From contig NC_045150.1 of the NCBI RefSeq assembly GCF_008831285.2, positions 9,996,001 through 10,060,000 on the forward strand: a stretch of DNA of 64,000 nucleotides, read 5' to 3'. This document shows positions 46,655 through 59,520 of this stretch, piece by piece. This stretch comes from Nymphaea colorata (taxonomy: Eukaryota > Streptophyta > Magnoliopsida > Nymphaeales > Nymphaeaceae). The position numbers were made by a program, and so were the translations under genes. Positions within the stretch are counted from its first letter, which is position 1. Every line of letters begins with the position of its first letter. The notes beneath the pieces are model-generated. The model was not told the origin of the DNA and searched no databases. It worked only from the letters and a program-made list of their open reading frames with translations.

Positions 46655-49385
46655 CCCTCTAAATTGCTTTGTTTGATGCTTCTAGTATGCTTTCTATCTG
46701 GGAAGATGTCTAACCTGACCCTACAAGTAACATACATTATCTATGTCTACAGCTGACCTTTGCACAATTATTTCTGATGCTGAAACAAGTACATCTTGTT
46801 TAGGATTTACCATCATACAAACCGATTCTGTTGAATTTGAATGAACCTGCAATTGTGGGACACCTGATACAGAATAGGCTCTAGGCAAATGGAGGTAAGG
46901 CTAAGGTTTCGGCCATCTTGTTGAGCGGTAGTATGAAATACCCCTCTTGCTCACCTGATGCTAGGGAAGATCTCTATAGATTGTTCTTATTTTTTTAATT
47001 GGTTCAGTCTTAGCACAAAAAATAAGGTCGACTGAATGCTAGTCGGGTCTGGCTCATGGCGATCATTTACCGACAATTGATCCTCCACGGCCTTTATGAT
47101 TGCAGCTGGCCCCTACACATGGCTCCGGCTTTCAGACAATGGTCGGCTTTGACTCGTGGTTGATGTTGAAAGAACAAGCCGACCATGGCAGGACGTGATG
47201 AAGCACAAAGTCAAGAAGGCGCCAACCTTGACTTCCATGTAAATGAGTGAAGCCATTAAGAGAAAGTTTTATCTGCAACATTTCGCGCTTGCTGGTCTAC
47301 ATATCAGACCTATGGGCAGCCAGCAGCAATCCCACTTAACTGCTTTATTCAATTATCTTCGGCATAGGGGGTTAGGAGCCCAGACAGAAGATCAAAATTC
47401 TAGATAAAGGACACTAGGTATAAATTTTTCAATTTTTAAGAATGAGAAAATTTGTTCAAAAATATTAATATAAAAATAAAAAGCTTTTAAAATTTATGTA
47501 ATTACCAATACTTTACGATAAAAAGTTATGTGTCCATCAATGAGAGAAGAATATTTTGGTAATTTATTAAAAATATTCTCCTTAGTCTTTTTACTTTTTT
47601 CTATTGTCAATTTTGTCCTTATAATTTTTTTTAATGTGAATTAAAGTTATTTTAATCATTAACCATATTGACGTACAAAAAAAATTATGCATCAGTATAG
47701 CGACACTTAACCTATACCTGCCTCTACTCCTGCTAACTCCTCTCAACAGTGTTATTGGACTTATGGTCACCTTTTAAAGGCGGTACTGATTTTTATGAGT
47801 CACCTCCATCAGATAGGTAGAACCCTTGTGGCCTCCTTCCTGAAAAAAACTACTTTAAAGAAACCCACACACTAGTCCACGTTTTTGAAAAATATGTTTG
47901 GTTGGCAAAAGTTCATCATCCGAATGCTTTGGATGATGGCTAGAACGGAAAGGGAAAGGAGAAAAGTGAGGAAAGGATGGACAAAGAAAGAAAAAACATT
48001 TCATTTCTAGATCTTGCTTTTGTTTGCAATTTCAAAAAGTGGGCCAAAAATGCATTGGATTTTCTTTACCATAGACCTTCCCTTAGAAGGATAAGGAAGC
48101 CTGGAATAACAACATATCTATTGAATCCAGACATGGTAGTACTCATTTTGGAAATATCTAGTGCCAAAGTTACTCAATGGGTAAGTCATGAATCTTTAAC
48201 CTAAATCCATTTTACCAAAAGTTTCTACCATATCAATCTACCCTTTTGTACAACCCAATAATTTCAAAAAATGAGCCAACTATGAGGCCAATTGTATTTT
48301 TGTGTCTTTTTTCTTTGGGCTTAACAGGTTGACGCATTGTTTAATCCATGTTTCATTTGCTGTAAAATTACTTGGGGCGCCCATAAGCTCATATCTCTCT
48401 CCCACTCGCCAGTGCGATTACTATTTAAATTAAGAATAAAACATGTAATACCCATCTCTTTCTCTGTCCCTCTCTCTCTATCTCTATACATGTAGGAGAA
48501 CTCAAATGACATGGAGCTGTTTCTTTGTTTCTTTCTTCCACCGCATTTTCACTTTCGGTGGTAGACAAGTCAAAAAAGGGAGGGACCACCCTGTTGAATA
48601 GGAACCATTAGTTTACATGATATGACAGTTCTATCATCGTTGATATTACAGTTCCAGACTTGGTGGCAGGGACGTAGATGTGGAGGTGGAATAAAAAGCT
48701 CGAATCAAAATACTTATGTGAAGTTGGAAGATTGTGTTCCCGTGGCAATATGGTGGCTATGGAAGAACATGAATTATGAATACCATGACAACAAAAAGAA
48801 TCAAATCTGTTACATCAGAGGCAGTTGACCGTCTTTTTTTATGATTCAACAAGTGCTAAATAGCAGAAGAACGAGTTTCCACAACTTTTGTCCCTTTTTT
48901 ATGTAGGAAGTCTCTCACATATATCATCGACTTCAACACAGATCAGCATCACCACAAAAGCATATAGAAGACTGATATGCTAATGAAATCACATATGAAA
49001 GATGCCTTGGTTTGACCGACCAACTTCCCCTTCCCTATTTTAATGCTATTCACAGTACGTACACCACGGTCCTTATAAAAGAGATAGCAATGTCATTGAA
49101 AATATAAATATATATATACACACGCACTACTTCGGTCACAAATAAAAACCAACAGACCTCTTATATTTGTGTCAAAAAGTGTTTTAAACAAAATGTGAAT
49201 CTCCTAATTTGTTCATTATACACACTAATTTAATCTAAATAATCTTCAAGTTCAAATTACTTTTATAAATAAAAAATGTTTTTTCTACTATTAAAATTTT
49301 AATGTTATAAGAACCATTTCTTTTTTAATTATTATGGTATATTAATAAAATAAAAAACAGCTCACTTAATGTATGTGTATCAGCA

Positions 49386-49509
49386 AATAAATTTGAAGAT
49401 ACTGCCAAATTACGAAAAAAAAAATTAATCGGCCGGCTTCTGTGCCTTACCTAAGTGGTATGCTTTTTTATCATCTTATATGTATAAATATATATTCACA
49501 GGAACACAC

Positions 49510-49552
<43 letters not shown>

Positions 49553-50029
49553 TATTAAATGAAACTAAAGAGTAATGAAAAACAAAAGGAAATAGAGAAC
49601 AAGCAGTATAGCAGAAGCAGGAACCAATCCGACAGCCGGAAAGCCTTCACGATAGCTAAAAATCTCCCTTCAGAAGGTTTGCAATAAATGGTGGAAATTA
49701 AAACGTGCATTAGGAAAGAAGATTCATTGGGAATGATCCAAATCTTTCACCAGAAGATACAATAACATATATTAATATCGAGTTACATGCACAAGGTTGT
49801 ACACACAAATGTATACCAAAGGGGAAAAAAAAAGAATAGGGTATTTTTGACTTTTTTTTGTAAAGAAGTGTATATTTTGGGATTTTTTACTTTTTCATAA
49901 ACCCTTTTTCTCCTTCTAAAAATTTATTTTTATTTTTTACTTATTATGTACAATTTTTTATACATAGGGGTGTAAACATAACCAGTTTCAAGTTTCAGTT
50001 TGAGTGAAAACTGAAATCCGGCTTCCCAT
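49386..50029. repeat. Unique flank with (GA)n
   Basis: Sequence beyond the right edge of duplication copy B. Contains a (GA)n tract at 49,512-49,548 and otherwise AT-rich DNA with no recognised gene. Confidence 0.6.
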
Positions 50030-50800
50030 AATGCCCATGCCCATGTGAGTAGAGCCAAATGTCCATCAACTGGCATAGCGCTTCCACCCTAGTTGCACTA
50101 GTATAGCACATTGCTCTCAAATGATAACCTTGCTTAGATTTCTTGCAATCGAGTTATCACGTTATAAGTGTAACATATATAGTTTTCCCGTACCTAACAT
50201 ATATGTTCAAGTATAATAATGTAATTGGTCTGCATGCCCATCCGGCAGCCACTGCTTGTGCTATCAAGTAGGTAATTTTTTGCTGGGAAACTGCCGAGGG
50301 AGCCCCTCGCTTTATTGAAATGTCAAATAGGTAATTAACTAAATAATTTAATCCACTGTCTATGTCACTAATTTTAGACACCAGCTGACATTGTAACATT
50401 TTGTGAGGGGACTATGTTGGAAGAAGGGCAGTAGCGGAGCTAAGGGTGGGTCGGTGTGCACCTTACCCATAAGAGTTAGTCAAAATTATATTGTGATAAG
50501 CTGGACTCAGTTCCAGTCACATCATAGTGCCACATGGGCACTATCAAACTCAGATCGGTGACTCAAGCAATTCAGTCAAAAAATTTGGGTACAGCCACTA
50601 AAGATGAGGCTGAGGTTACAAGTTGACAGGTTAGGGCGAGCTTATCCATGTAGTGAGAAATCAATTTCTCAAAGATCATGGCAACTTTCCTGCTGGTGGG
50701 CCATTACGATCCTTTGATGGGATTTTCATATGATCCGATCAGGTCGACTGAAAACTGGATTGGCCGGGTCATTCCTGAATATTCAAGGGATTCAAATAAA
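50030..50800. repeat. Diverged fragment of the 7.5-kb unit
   Basis: Collinear with about 33,740-35,140 of copy A (45,000-46,350 of copy B) but strongly diverged and with deletions. Shared words include 'ccatcaactggcatagcgct', 'taatccactgtctatgtca', 'tatattgtgat', 'tgatgggattttcatatgat' and 'gggattcaaataaaagt'. No protease sequence adjoins it on the left, so this is a remnant of a further array unit. Confidence 0.8.
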
Positions 50801-51064
50801 AGTCAAGAAGAATGAGGAGAGAAGGGTGGTGGAGGAGGAGAAACTGAACTTTAGCCACCAGCATTGTCATGGGATGTCGCTTGTTGATTTCTTCAATCGA
50901 TACTGACAAATGCACATTTAAAATAAATAGTAAATTAAGTAGATTACTTGTTTGATAATTGAATGCAGTGTGGAACCTTCAACAATATATATTTATTTGG
51001 GTAATAGTGAAAATGAATCCATTCTATAGAACATTTGTTTCTAATAAATGTTTATAACAATCGG

Positions 51065-51111
<47 letters not shown>

Positions 51112-52468
51112 AAAACAGGCAACAGCATGAAATCCCATTCTATAATTCAGACTTTATAACACTGTTCTCAAATGCATGACATTTTAGTGGACCTCTTGCT
51201 GTGGAGAAAACCCTTCTTTGTTACGGGTGAGCGAGAGTGAACCTGCCGCCTCATGCATGAGGGGCAGAAGCTCTACTCTCCCCTTTACCCAGGGTCTAGA
51301 GAAACATCAAAACCAGGTGAATTTACTGTCACTCCCTTCAGTTTAGGAGTAGCTCCCCAACCTTTATGGTTCATGAGAATAATGCTCATGGTATTGGAAC
51401 TCACTACTGACTCTCACCAAACTCTTAATTCGAACCAGTTATGCTACTCTTCTCGGAGTAACCTGATCTCTTTGTATGACCTTATGAAAAAGAGTACATA
51501 TAAACTATTGAAGCTTACAACTTTCTGGAGGTAAAGTCTTTTGTGTAACCTGCGCTGAGACTTTAAATTCTCTTAGATGGAACTTGTTAAGAATAATATT
51601 CTGCTTTTTTAAAAAATATATATATAAAAGCACCATATTCTTATTTCAAGAAACGTTACTGCATTTCAATTAACAAAAAAATTACTCTTCTAATGAATTA
51701 AAGCTGAGCAGGTACTATATGTTCCAAATTTTTGCTACACATGCACTCGTTTAATATTCTTCATTGATCCCAAAATCTGTTCCAACATGTGTCAGCAACT
51801 TGAAAATATGTCGTTGTGTACTAAATCTGTCCCATACATGTGTCAAGGACTCAAGAATATGTCGCTGTGTACTAAATCCGTTCCAAACTGTGTAAGGGAC
51901 TCGAAAATATGTCGCTAGCCAGTACACTGTGCAAGCTACAACAACCATCATTGTTGATGGAGGTTAGCATTTTTAGTTGCAAAGTTAAAAGACATTGTGA
52001 AGTTAAGCGATTTATATAACCGTCACAGAACAATTGTGTTATGGGACCGAAAATTCCATTGTCAAAGTTACAATAAGGTGTAGGACATCCATGGCCATTA
52101 TGCTAACTTAAAGCAACTAATGTCGCAACAAACACAACTAAGACACGATGGCCATTTTCATCGGTAATCGTTTGGGCCACGGACTTGTGTTGTGTAGTTT
52201 GACCGTCGCGATTACTTATTGCGACAGAATTCCAGTATTAGCGACTGTCGAGTTAAAGCCATAGTTAATGTCCATACTGTGCAGACATATCTAAGTTAAG
52301 CTTTAAACTTAAACAAGGGGAAAGCATCTTTGAAAAAAGATACATATATTTATTCAACATGAAAAAATAACACCATCAACCACATGACAATCAGGACATA
52401 AAACAAAGCAGCGTCCAATGCTGCCAATTATAGACTAGTACAGAGAACCACGTAGATCATCACGAAAG

Positions 52469-52512
<44 letters not shown>

Positions 52513-52520
52513 ACACCTTT
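50801..52520. other. Intergenic with poly(A) and a minisatellite
   Basis: A run of 45 A (51,065-51,109) may be the tail of a retroposed sequence or an assembly-sensitive homopolymer. A three-unit minisatellite lies at 51,773-51,925 and a (TA)n tract at about 52,470-52,500. The segment at 52,000-52,270 contains 'gaccgtcgcg' and 'agcgactgtcg' words, as often seen in DNA transposons, but I cannot delimit an element. No gene. Confidence 0.5.
51773..51925. repeat. Minisatellite, three ~50-bp units
   Basis: Units start 'aaatctgttcca' at 51,773, 51,823 and 51,874 and contain 'catgtgtcaaggact' and 'gaatatgtcgctgtgtact'. Copies differ by a few substitutions and indels. Confidence 0.85.
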
Positions 52521-52521
52521 A

Positions 52522-54506
52522 GCCCTGAGTACATTCAATTGGTGCAAAAGAAAGCAGCCCCTTCCCCAAATCATATTTCACATGCATGTTCTGCTGGAAA
52601 ACATTCCCAAAAATGGCTAAGCTAGCTGTCGCACTTCTATACATCCAAAGATTTTGAAGGTGGCAGCTTCAAGTCTGCGTTGGTGGAATGAAAGGTCATC
52701 TCCAGCAATCCTTAATATGGATCACCATTATTCTCTACATTATAACACAAGTAATCTTGGTTAGGATGATAGAAGCGTTTATGGTTTGTGACATTAGTCA
52801 CCGCGTTTGCCACTTGATCATACACATCTTTGGCAAGATAGTCAGTGTGGTACCCGAGTCTATCATAATTGATCCAGCATATCCCAACCATGTTGCCGTC
52901 TGTGCACCTCCAAACTATATTGTGAGTCTGTTGTTCCCCACATTTATGTAATCTAGTGTGAGTGTATAGAAAGTTCCTTGAGCTGCATTTGCTTCCATTG
53001 GCACCTGTTGAACCTCTTGGGTTCCGAAGAACTCTACCTCCTCACAGAATTTGATCTACTCAATGACATTATTTTTCTTGCTATGGAGAGGAAGACTGTA
53101 AGCAAATTTATGGTTAATAAAGAAGCCGTTGTGACTAACAAGTGAAAGAGATCCTGGCCTGAGGCCAACAAGACTAGGATGTACAAGATTTTCGAATTCA
53201 ACACTATTTTCTTTATGAACGCAACCAAAGGCGATTGTCGGAAGCTTGATGGTGCCATCAGTGCCAACCTCAAACCAAAATCTTTCGAGAGCAAGGGACC
53301 CTTCTACAACAGATCCATCACCATATGAGGACTTGACGCTACGAAGTTGGTTGTCGTCACAAGCGGACCAGAAGCTAGTGGTGCATCTCAGGTTATGGTA
53401 TGTGGAAGACTGAAGTGGCTTTAATGTTGACTTCATTTGGTAGGTAAAGTTGTAGTAAAGAACACACAATGTCCATTTGAGGTTGCTGCCAGTATCGATG
53501 ATGACCCAGTAAGATTGGACTTCTAGTGATGTACTAATGTAAAGCTGCATGAGAAACTCTCTATATATAGATGTATCAATGTCTTCTTTTTATAGCACAT
53601 GAAGGTGCTGCTTCGATAAGTCGAAACAACTGCCTACCAGCCTATTCTCTCATAGATTTAAGTATATAGGTTGTATGGTGGGATTTGAGAAGAAATAGTT
53701 GGACATACGGCCAACTTTCTTTTCTAAAATTTTTGTTTTGTCATACAGGTGGAAGTTTTCCAAAACATTTCAACCACGTTTGATTGCAGGATGTGAACGC
53801 TTGTCGGCAGTTTCACCTGTTTAGCAGACCCCAACACATTTCACAAGTTAACCAGATAGTCCTCCTCAACTCAATTAAACATGAAAACAAAGAGAATAAT
53901 CGTAGCAATTGAATCTTGAAAGGACCCTTAGATAGCTGGACACAAGTTTCAATCAATTTTTGTTACTTTTCATAAGATAGAGTTGCCAGATCAACTCGTT
54001 TCTAAACTTTTTACGACACAAGTTTCCATTTCTTTCTTACTTTTCAGGCATCGAGTTCAGCCGTGACAACCCAGACGAACGTTTCTAGGATCAATTGGCT
54101 TTAGTTCTAAACTTCTAAGTTACCGGGGCATTTCCTTGAAATCTGGAATTTGCCAGATATTTCCAGATTTTTGCGGTCAGGCACTGGAATTAGTTCATCT
54201 GGTCAGGCTTCATGAGAATACATGTGGATGGTCGTGTTGTTGGTGTTGGCATATCCTGAAGCCAATTGGGAGCACAACTTGAAGCGTAGAGCTGCCCTGC
54301 TCAGTGTGTCGAACTGGAGCGATGAAGGATCATAGAGATGAGAGAGAGGCAAGTCTTGGTGAATGAGGTCTATCAAGAAGCCGGGAGTTTTGGTTAACAT
54401 TGACAGTGTTGGTGAAGATGTTGGTAGGAAAGTTTGATAGTGCAACTGGGAGAAGTTACAGGAGGAGGATCATGAAGGAGGAGAGGAAGGTGGCTATGGT
54501 AATCAT
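52522..54506 (-). pseudogene. CDR1/nepenthesin-like aspartic protease pseudogene, copy C
   Basis: Older, diverged relative of copies A and B. The ATG at 54,506 begins a signal peptide (ATFLSSFMILLL) that is cut at codon 17 by TAA (54,456-54,458). A frameshift follows, after which GFLIDLIHQDLPLS and AALRFKL are readable. About 630 bp of unrelated DNA (roughly 53,562-54,190) then separates this from EFLMQLYISTS. Catalytic motif 1 is intact, IIDTGSNLKWT (53,485-53,496). SSYGDGSVVEGSLA, TIAFGCVHKEN and PGSLSL follow, then a stop near 53,056. Motif 2 IMIDSGTTLT (52,846-52,860) is intact but followed by a frameshift, after which YLAKDVYDQVANAV is in another frame. The C-terminus IFGNVFQQNMHVKYDLGKGLL ends APIECTQG and a stop at about 52,522. 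Both active-site aspartates survive here, unlike A and B, so the families of lesions are independent. Confidence 0.93.
53562..54190. other. ~630-bp insertion inside protease copy C
   Basis: Copies A and B are continuous here, whereas copy C has about 630 bp of unrelated DNA between the prodomain and the first catalytic block. An 8-mer 'catgagaa' occurs near both ends (about 53,549 and 54,211). However, conserved protease sequence (EFLM) lies inside the left one, so it is probably not a clean target-site duplication. No coding capacity or recognised terminal repeats. Confidence 0.6.
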
Positions 54507-54530
54507 GGATCTACAAAGAAAACTCCTTGT

Positions 54531-54540
54531 ATTTATAAAG
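54531..54540 (-). promoter_or_regulatory. TATA box of protease copy C
   Basis: Minus-strand CTTTATAAAT lies about 25 bp upstream of the ATG at 54,506, a TATA-to-ATG arrangement like that of copies A and B but tighter. Confidence 0.5.
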
Positions 54541-54789
54541 GAGATCATGACGTAGGTTGTGACTAAGGGTGTGGATTTAAATACAAATGGTGGGGAAAAG
54601 AAGCACATGGTCAAAGTGAGTAGCGTGTGGATTGTTCCACATGTAACAGTTCTTGGTCAAGGAGAAGATGTGGTTATCACATGAAGGAGCAGAGAAAGGG
54701 AACAACATGAACCCTAGGTTAGAGTTAGGAAAATGTTCGTGAGCATCACTTTATCGTGGGTGGTGGAGGCTCTCGCCCATCCTTAGAGA

Positions 54790-57700
54790 TGATGGATCAT
54801 GAAAAGTCACCTATTGATCAAGGATTCCAGTCAGTTCTATCAGTGCGATGATTTTGGGTGTCGGTGGTAAAGAGCGCTGGTGTTGTGGACCAAAATGAGT
54901 GGGAGGAGGCATTTGGATTACCAGATCTTGTAGTGTGTGAAATTGAGGGGAAGCAAATGGTCAGACCTTTCAGATGGACTGCTATTGCAATTCTGTTAGG
55001 CGGTAGCTCAAGATTTCGTCTGGATTGGGTGGAAGTTTTTCACAATTGTATCAGGAGAAAACAATTTTCACTCCTTTCAAAATGACTCTTTTTTATCAAG
55101 GCATCCTCAAAGGAATATTTAGAGGAAGTTATGCAACAAAAAAAATGGCATGTTCACGATAGGTTTTTGGCCACTAGCAAGTGGAAGTCAGGAATGCCGC
55201 TTCGACTTCAAGCTGTCACGAGAACCTTCTAGGGATTCGTCTACCGAAGTTGCCTCTTTATATGTGGAACTGCTAGGTGTTAGCTGGTGTCGTTAAGGTT
55301 CTGGGTAGTTTTTTTGTAGATGCTGATGGCTTCACTTATGGGTTCGATTTGTATACTTGATGGTGATAAAGTTTTTGAATAAATGGTGGAAGATGAAACA
55401 AAAATTTGTTTTTGTACCTTATGTGGGTTTCATTACATTCCACAGGAGATCGTCTCACTCATATGAGGGAGGGAAAAGTGAATACTGAACCCTCAAATGG
55501 ATGGACTCAGGTCATTATTGCTAATAGAAGGTGGAATCTAGGCTCTAAGCAATGCAAGCTATCTAATATTAAATGAAATCAATTTGTGCCTTTTGAAAAA
55601 GATGTACTTCCTGTTGAAGACCTACGATCTATGGGTCACGAGTCTCAAGGGATTATCTCATATGAAGTGGTGATGGAATCATCCTCATTGAAGGTTAACC
55701 ATGGTAAAACTATTGCTGAGTCCTGCCATAAACCAAGAAGAAAGCCACAGAAGTTGAGGAGGAATTTTTTCCTGGATTTGGCTTTTTGAACTCCACTAGG
55801 ACTGTACTAATGGACTGAAAACAAAAAGATAAAAGGTCTTCCTCTCCTATGAATATTAGTTTGAACAAAAAAGATCTCTCCATTCCAAAGAAGTTAACAA
55901 TTTTAAGAAGAAGGGTTGTGGGACAACATTTTTTAGGGCTATATAAAGTTCTGGCCCGAAAGAAGGGAAGTTGGCGCAACATGATCCTGACATGGATATC
56001 CAAGGAGCAGAGGATTTCCATAACAAAGAGAATGTTCTCCTGTAGGAAAAGAAGCCTAAGAGGAGTTGCCAATTGCCATCAAATGAAGTTTATAGTTGGA
56101 ATGTTAGAGGCCTTGCTACTCTAACAATGTAGAAAGATTTTGGCAATTGGGTGATATCTCATCAACTTGGGATCATTTTCATGTTTCGATATCATGTTGA
56201 ATGCAGACAACTTCAAATCCTTTTGCAATCACTACGAGGAGTTTTTTTTTTAATCTAATATTGATATGAATCTTAATGGCGCCATAATTGTGTAGAGTTA
56301 GAGACAGGCTGATTTTAGATGGACTAGTTGCAAATTTAATAAATTTTGGATGGATTGTTTGTTTATTCATAAAGCTTTGAATCTCAACTTTGATACAATA
56401 GGGGTGTATCTACACCCTCACTTTAGAATTCACAAAGACCAATTGGTTATGTTAAATACCATTATTGCCAATAAACAAATGTTAGTATTATAATGAAAGA
56501 TTTTAATTCAACTTATAAGGAGTCTGAAAAATGGGCCTGCCCCTGCTAGACAAGCTTGCTTAGCATTCAATGGATTCATTCAAGATGTTGGACTAAGAGA
56601 GATTGTGGACAGAAACAGAGCTTTCACTTGAACCAATCTCTGCTCCCCGACAGCACTGGTTCAAAGCAACTTAGATAGATTTTTGAGCAAGTTGAAAATT
56701 GTGGGCAGCTTTTGGTAGAACCAAGAAGTTCTTTAGACCACTCAGCACTTCTCTTTTACATGTAAATTAAATATCTTTGAAACCGCATGCAAGAGAAGAT
56801 GAAGATTTAAATAGTTCCTTTATTGAGAGTGTCAACCTAGTTGTAAGGTCATTATTACAAGAGCATGGAGAGTGGAGTGTAGAGGATGTGCAGTGCTTAA
56901 ACTTCTCGCAAAACAGAATAGAGTACGACCATGCCTAAGTAATTGGAGTAAGTATAGAACCAAGAAAGTTGATACCAGAATTAACGTACTTCAAAAGGTT
57001 CTTATTGAAATTTATAAGAGGCAAGATATTGACTCTCATAACTGGTCCACTTCCGAAAATCATATTAGATGTTTTCTTGCGGATGCTCTTTGAGATGAAG
57101 AAAAAGAAAGTAAGGTATCATGGCTAAAAAAGGGGCTAATAACAGCAAATGTTTTCATGCTATGTTCAAGAAAGGTAAAAAAAAGTAGACTCTTGCACAT
57201 GAAGACAGATGATGGGGAGTTTTATGAGGAGGATCCAATTCCTTCAGCATGTACTTCTCATTTTTAAAGAGTTTTTACCCGTGACAACTCAACAAGAATT
57301 ATTATGGATCAGCTTGCTGTTGGTCACTGCCTATTTATAAAAGAAAACTTAACGTTGTTAAGTCCCATTTCAGATGAGGAAGTGCAATAGCTGTTATGGG
57401 TGCCAACTCCAATAGCGCACCAGGTCTGAATGGGTTTCTGAAATCGTTCCTTCAAAAAAGTTGGGGCACGTTAAGGACTAATATCACAGTTGCCCCTAGA
57501 GATTTCTTTTTTTTAGAAAGGAAAGCTTGTTAAGAAACTAGACAGAAGTCATATAATCATAATTCTTAAATTTGATTCAGCTGTGCAATTTCCAATTTCA
57601 GCATATTTTTCTTGAGAATAGTGTACTGAAATTTATTTTCAGAATCATGGTTTCAAGAATGAAGAAGGCACTAAAGTGGGTCTTTCCAACATGCAAGGTG

Positions 57701-59520
57701 GTTTTTTGAAAGATAGAAACATCCACCAATGTCTTGTTCTTGTGCTTGAGATGGTATACACAATGTCTAAAGCTAGATCAACTAGCTTATGTTGAAGATA
57801 GACCTATCAAAAGCATATGACAGGGTCAATTGGACTTTCTTACAAGCTGCCATCTTGCATTTAGGATTTCATCCTATTTGGACTTAAAAAGTAATAAAAG
57901 TTGTGAAAAATGATTTTGTGCTCTTGTGATTAATGACCATCAAGGTGAATACTTTGGATCTTCTCATGGTCTGCAATAAGGTTACCTTTATCTTCATTTT
58001 TATTCCTCATTGTCATGAAAATCTTTTCACATACATTGCAAGCTACAATTCAAAGAAGAATGATTGAAGTACTGCATTTGGAAGAGGCATAGCAGGGGTT
58101 TTTTCTACAATGTATGCTGATGCCATCTTGATTTTCTTAAAAGCCTTCAAGATTGGCTTTCTTTATCTACAATTTTTTTTTTCTGTTTGAACTCCATGCT
58201 GGAATGATGATTAAACTTCAAAAATCAGCATTCTTCTTTTTCAATATGGACCAAAGCAAGATTGCAAGTATTTGTAATCAGTTCGGTGAGAGCCTAGGAC
58301 AGTTTCCCACTCGATATTTGGGTCTCCCACCCGAGCCAATGAATTTGAGAATGTTGGTACGGTTCTTATTCTTTTACAAATACAGAGTAAACTTAGTTTA
58401 TGAAAAAGCATGCTACTTTCTATGCAGTAGGATCTACTTGATCAAATCAGTTTAGAAGCACTTCGTATTTACTGGATGTTGGTTCTCAAGTGCACTCTTG
58501 GTGTCATTAAGAAAATGGAACAGATTATGTGCAGTTTTTTATAGGAAGAGTCAGATGCAGGGGGTAAGCCTCATTTACTTGCCTGGAATGTCTTGGCTTT
58601 TCCTAAATAGGAAGGTGGGCTCGGCATTAGAAAACTTAAAGAGGTCAATGAAGCTAATCGGTTGTTTCTAGGATGTACATTGATTTTTCACCAGGGCATA
58701 TGGGACTCATTATGTATGAAAAAATATTTGAGTAGGAAAAGTACTTGGTATGTGGAAATGGTTCCAAATATTTCTTCTCTTGGGCGGGATCTAAATCTGC
58801 TACTTGAAATGTGATGAATGGGGAGCTTGCTAAGTTCTATGGAGGATGTTTTACTCAAGCAGATTCCATTGGATCTGCTTGGGAAGTAGAACCTTTCCTT
58901 CGAAGGTTGGTTAAGTAAATGCTAATACAGCACCACATTGAGGTAAATCTATGGCAACATGTGCAATGCATTGGAGATTGCCTTCAACCTAGGCTCATGA
59001 AAAGTGCAGATTTTCTTTGTTCTAAAGAAAATCATAAACCTGCAAAGCTCAGGCGCCAAGTTTGGAACCATGTAAAATTAAAGGAATGGTAGTTACATGG
59101 CACAGTGTGGAACACAAAAGGTTACCTAGAGCTAACTGGTTTGTGTTTTTTTGTAGTTATTAACGTCTACCTGCTGATGCCAAACTTCAACATGTAGGGT
59201 CTTCCATTGTTTCTGTCTTTAAGTTGTGTGGAGGGCTTGTGAAGATCTATCTCACTTTCTTTTCTCATATACTAATGCTATGAACATTTAGCAATGCATC
59301 TATTCATGGTTTGGAGTTGATAAATTCCATACCTCAGACTTTTTCTCTGTCTGGAACTGGAGGTGGAGGAAGAGGTTCTCATGTTAAGAATTCGGATGGT
59401 GTTGGCTTGCCTGCTTCAATATCATAATCTGGATGCTATGGTGTTTCAGAAATCAGGTGGTGCATAAAGAGGTGGTTAAGCTAGCTGAGATTGCTAAGAG
59501 GGAAGTCTGACACTCATGTT
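54790..59520 (+). mobile_element. Decayed full-length-like plant LINE
   Basis: ORF1 begins near 54,790 (MMDHEKSPIDQ). It contains a DUF4283-like region (FRWTAIAILLGGSSRFRLDW, WHVHDRFLATSKWKSGMPL) and a short Cys/His-rich stretch (CTLCGFHY). ORF2: endonuclease start VYSWNVRGLATL near 56,089, then ALVQSNLDRFL; reverse transcriptase GGFLKDRNIHQCL and LKIDLSKAYDRVNWTFL (57,795-57,845); YADA (58,113-58,124) in place of YADD; then RYLGLP. The zinc-binding C-terminal region has PRANWFVFF and RLPADAKLQHVGSSI (about 59,120-59,210). Reading frames are broken by many stops and frameshifts. The 3' end and target-site duplications are not resolved. The element sits immediately upstream of protease copy C, in opposite orientation. 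Confidence 0.9.

Larger units (their letters stand above)
41955..49385. repeat. 7.5-kb segmental duplication, copy B
   Basis: Direct-orientation counterpart of 30,646-38,199, slightly shorter mainly through shorter (TA)n tracts. The sequence outside each end is unrelated to copy A's flanks. Non-coding apart from the protease pseudogene. Confidence 0.97.

Noticed and set aside
58113-58124. Active LINE reverse transcriptase
   Set aside because: The catalytic motif reads YADA and the frame is full of stops; the element is dead.
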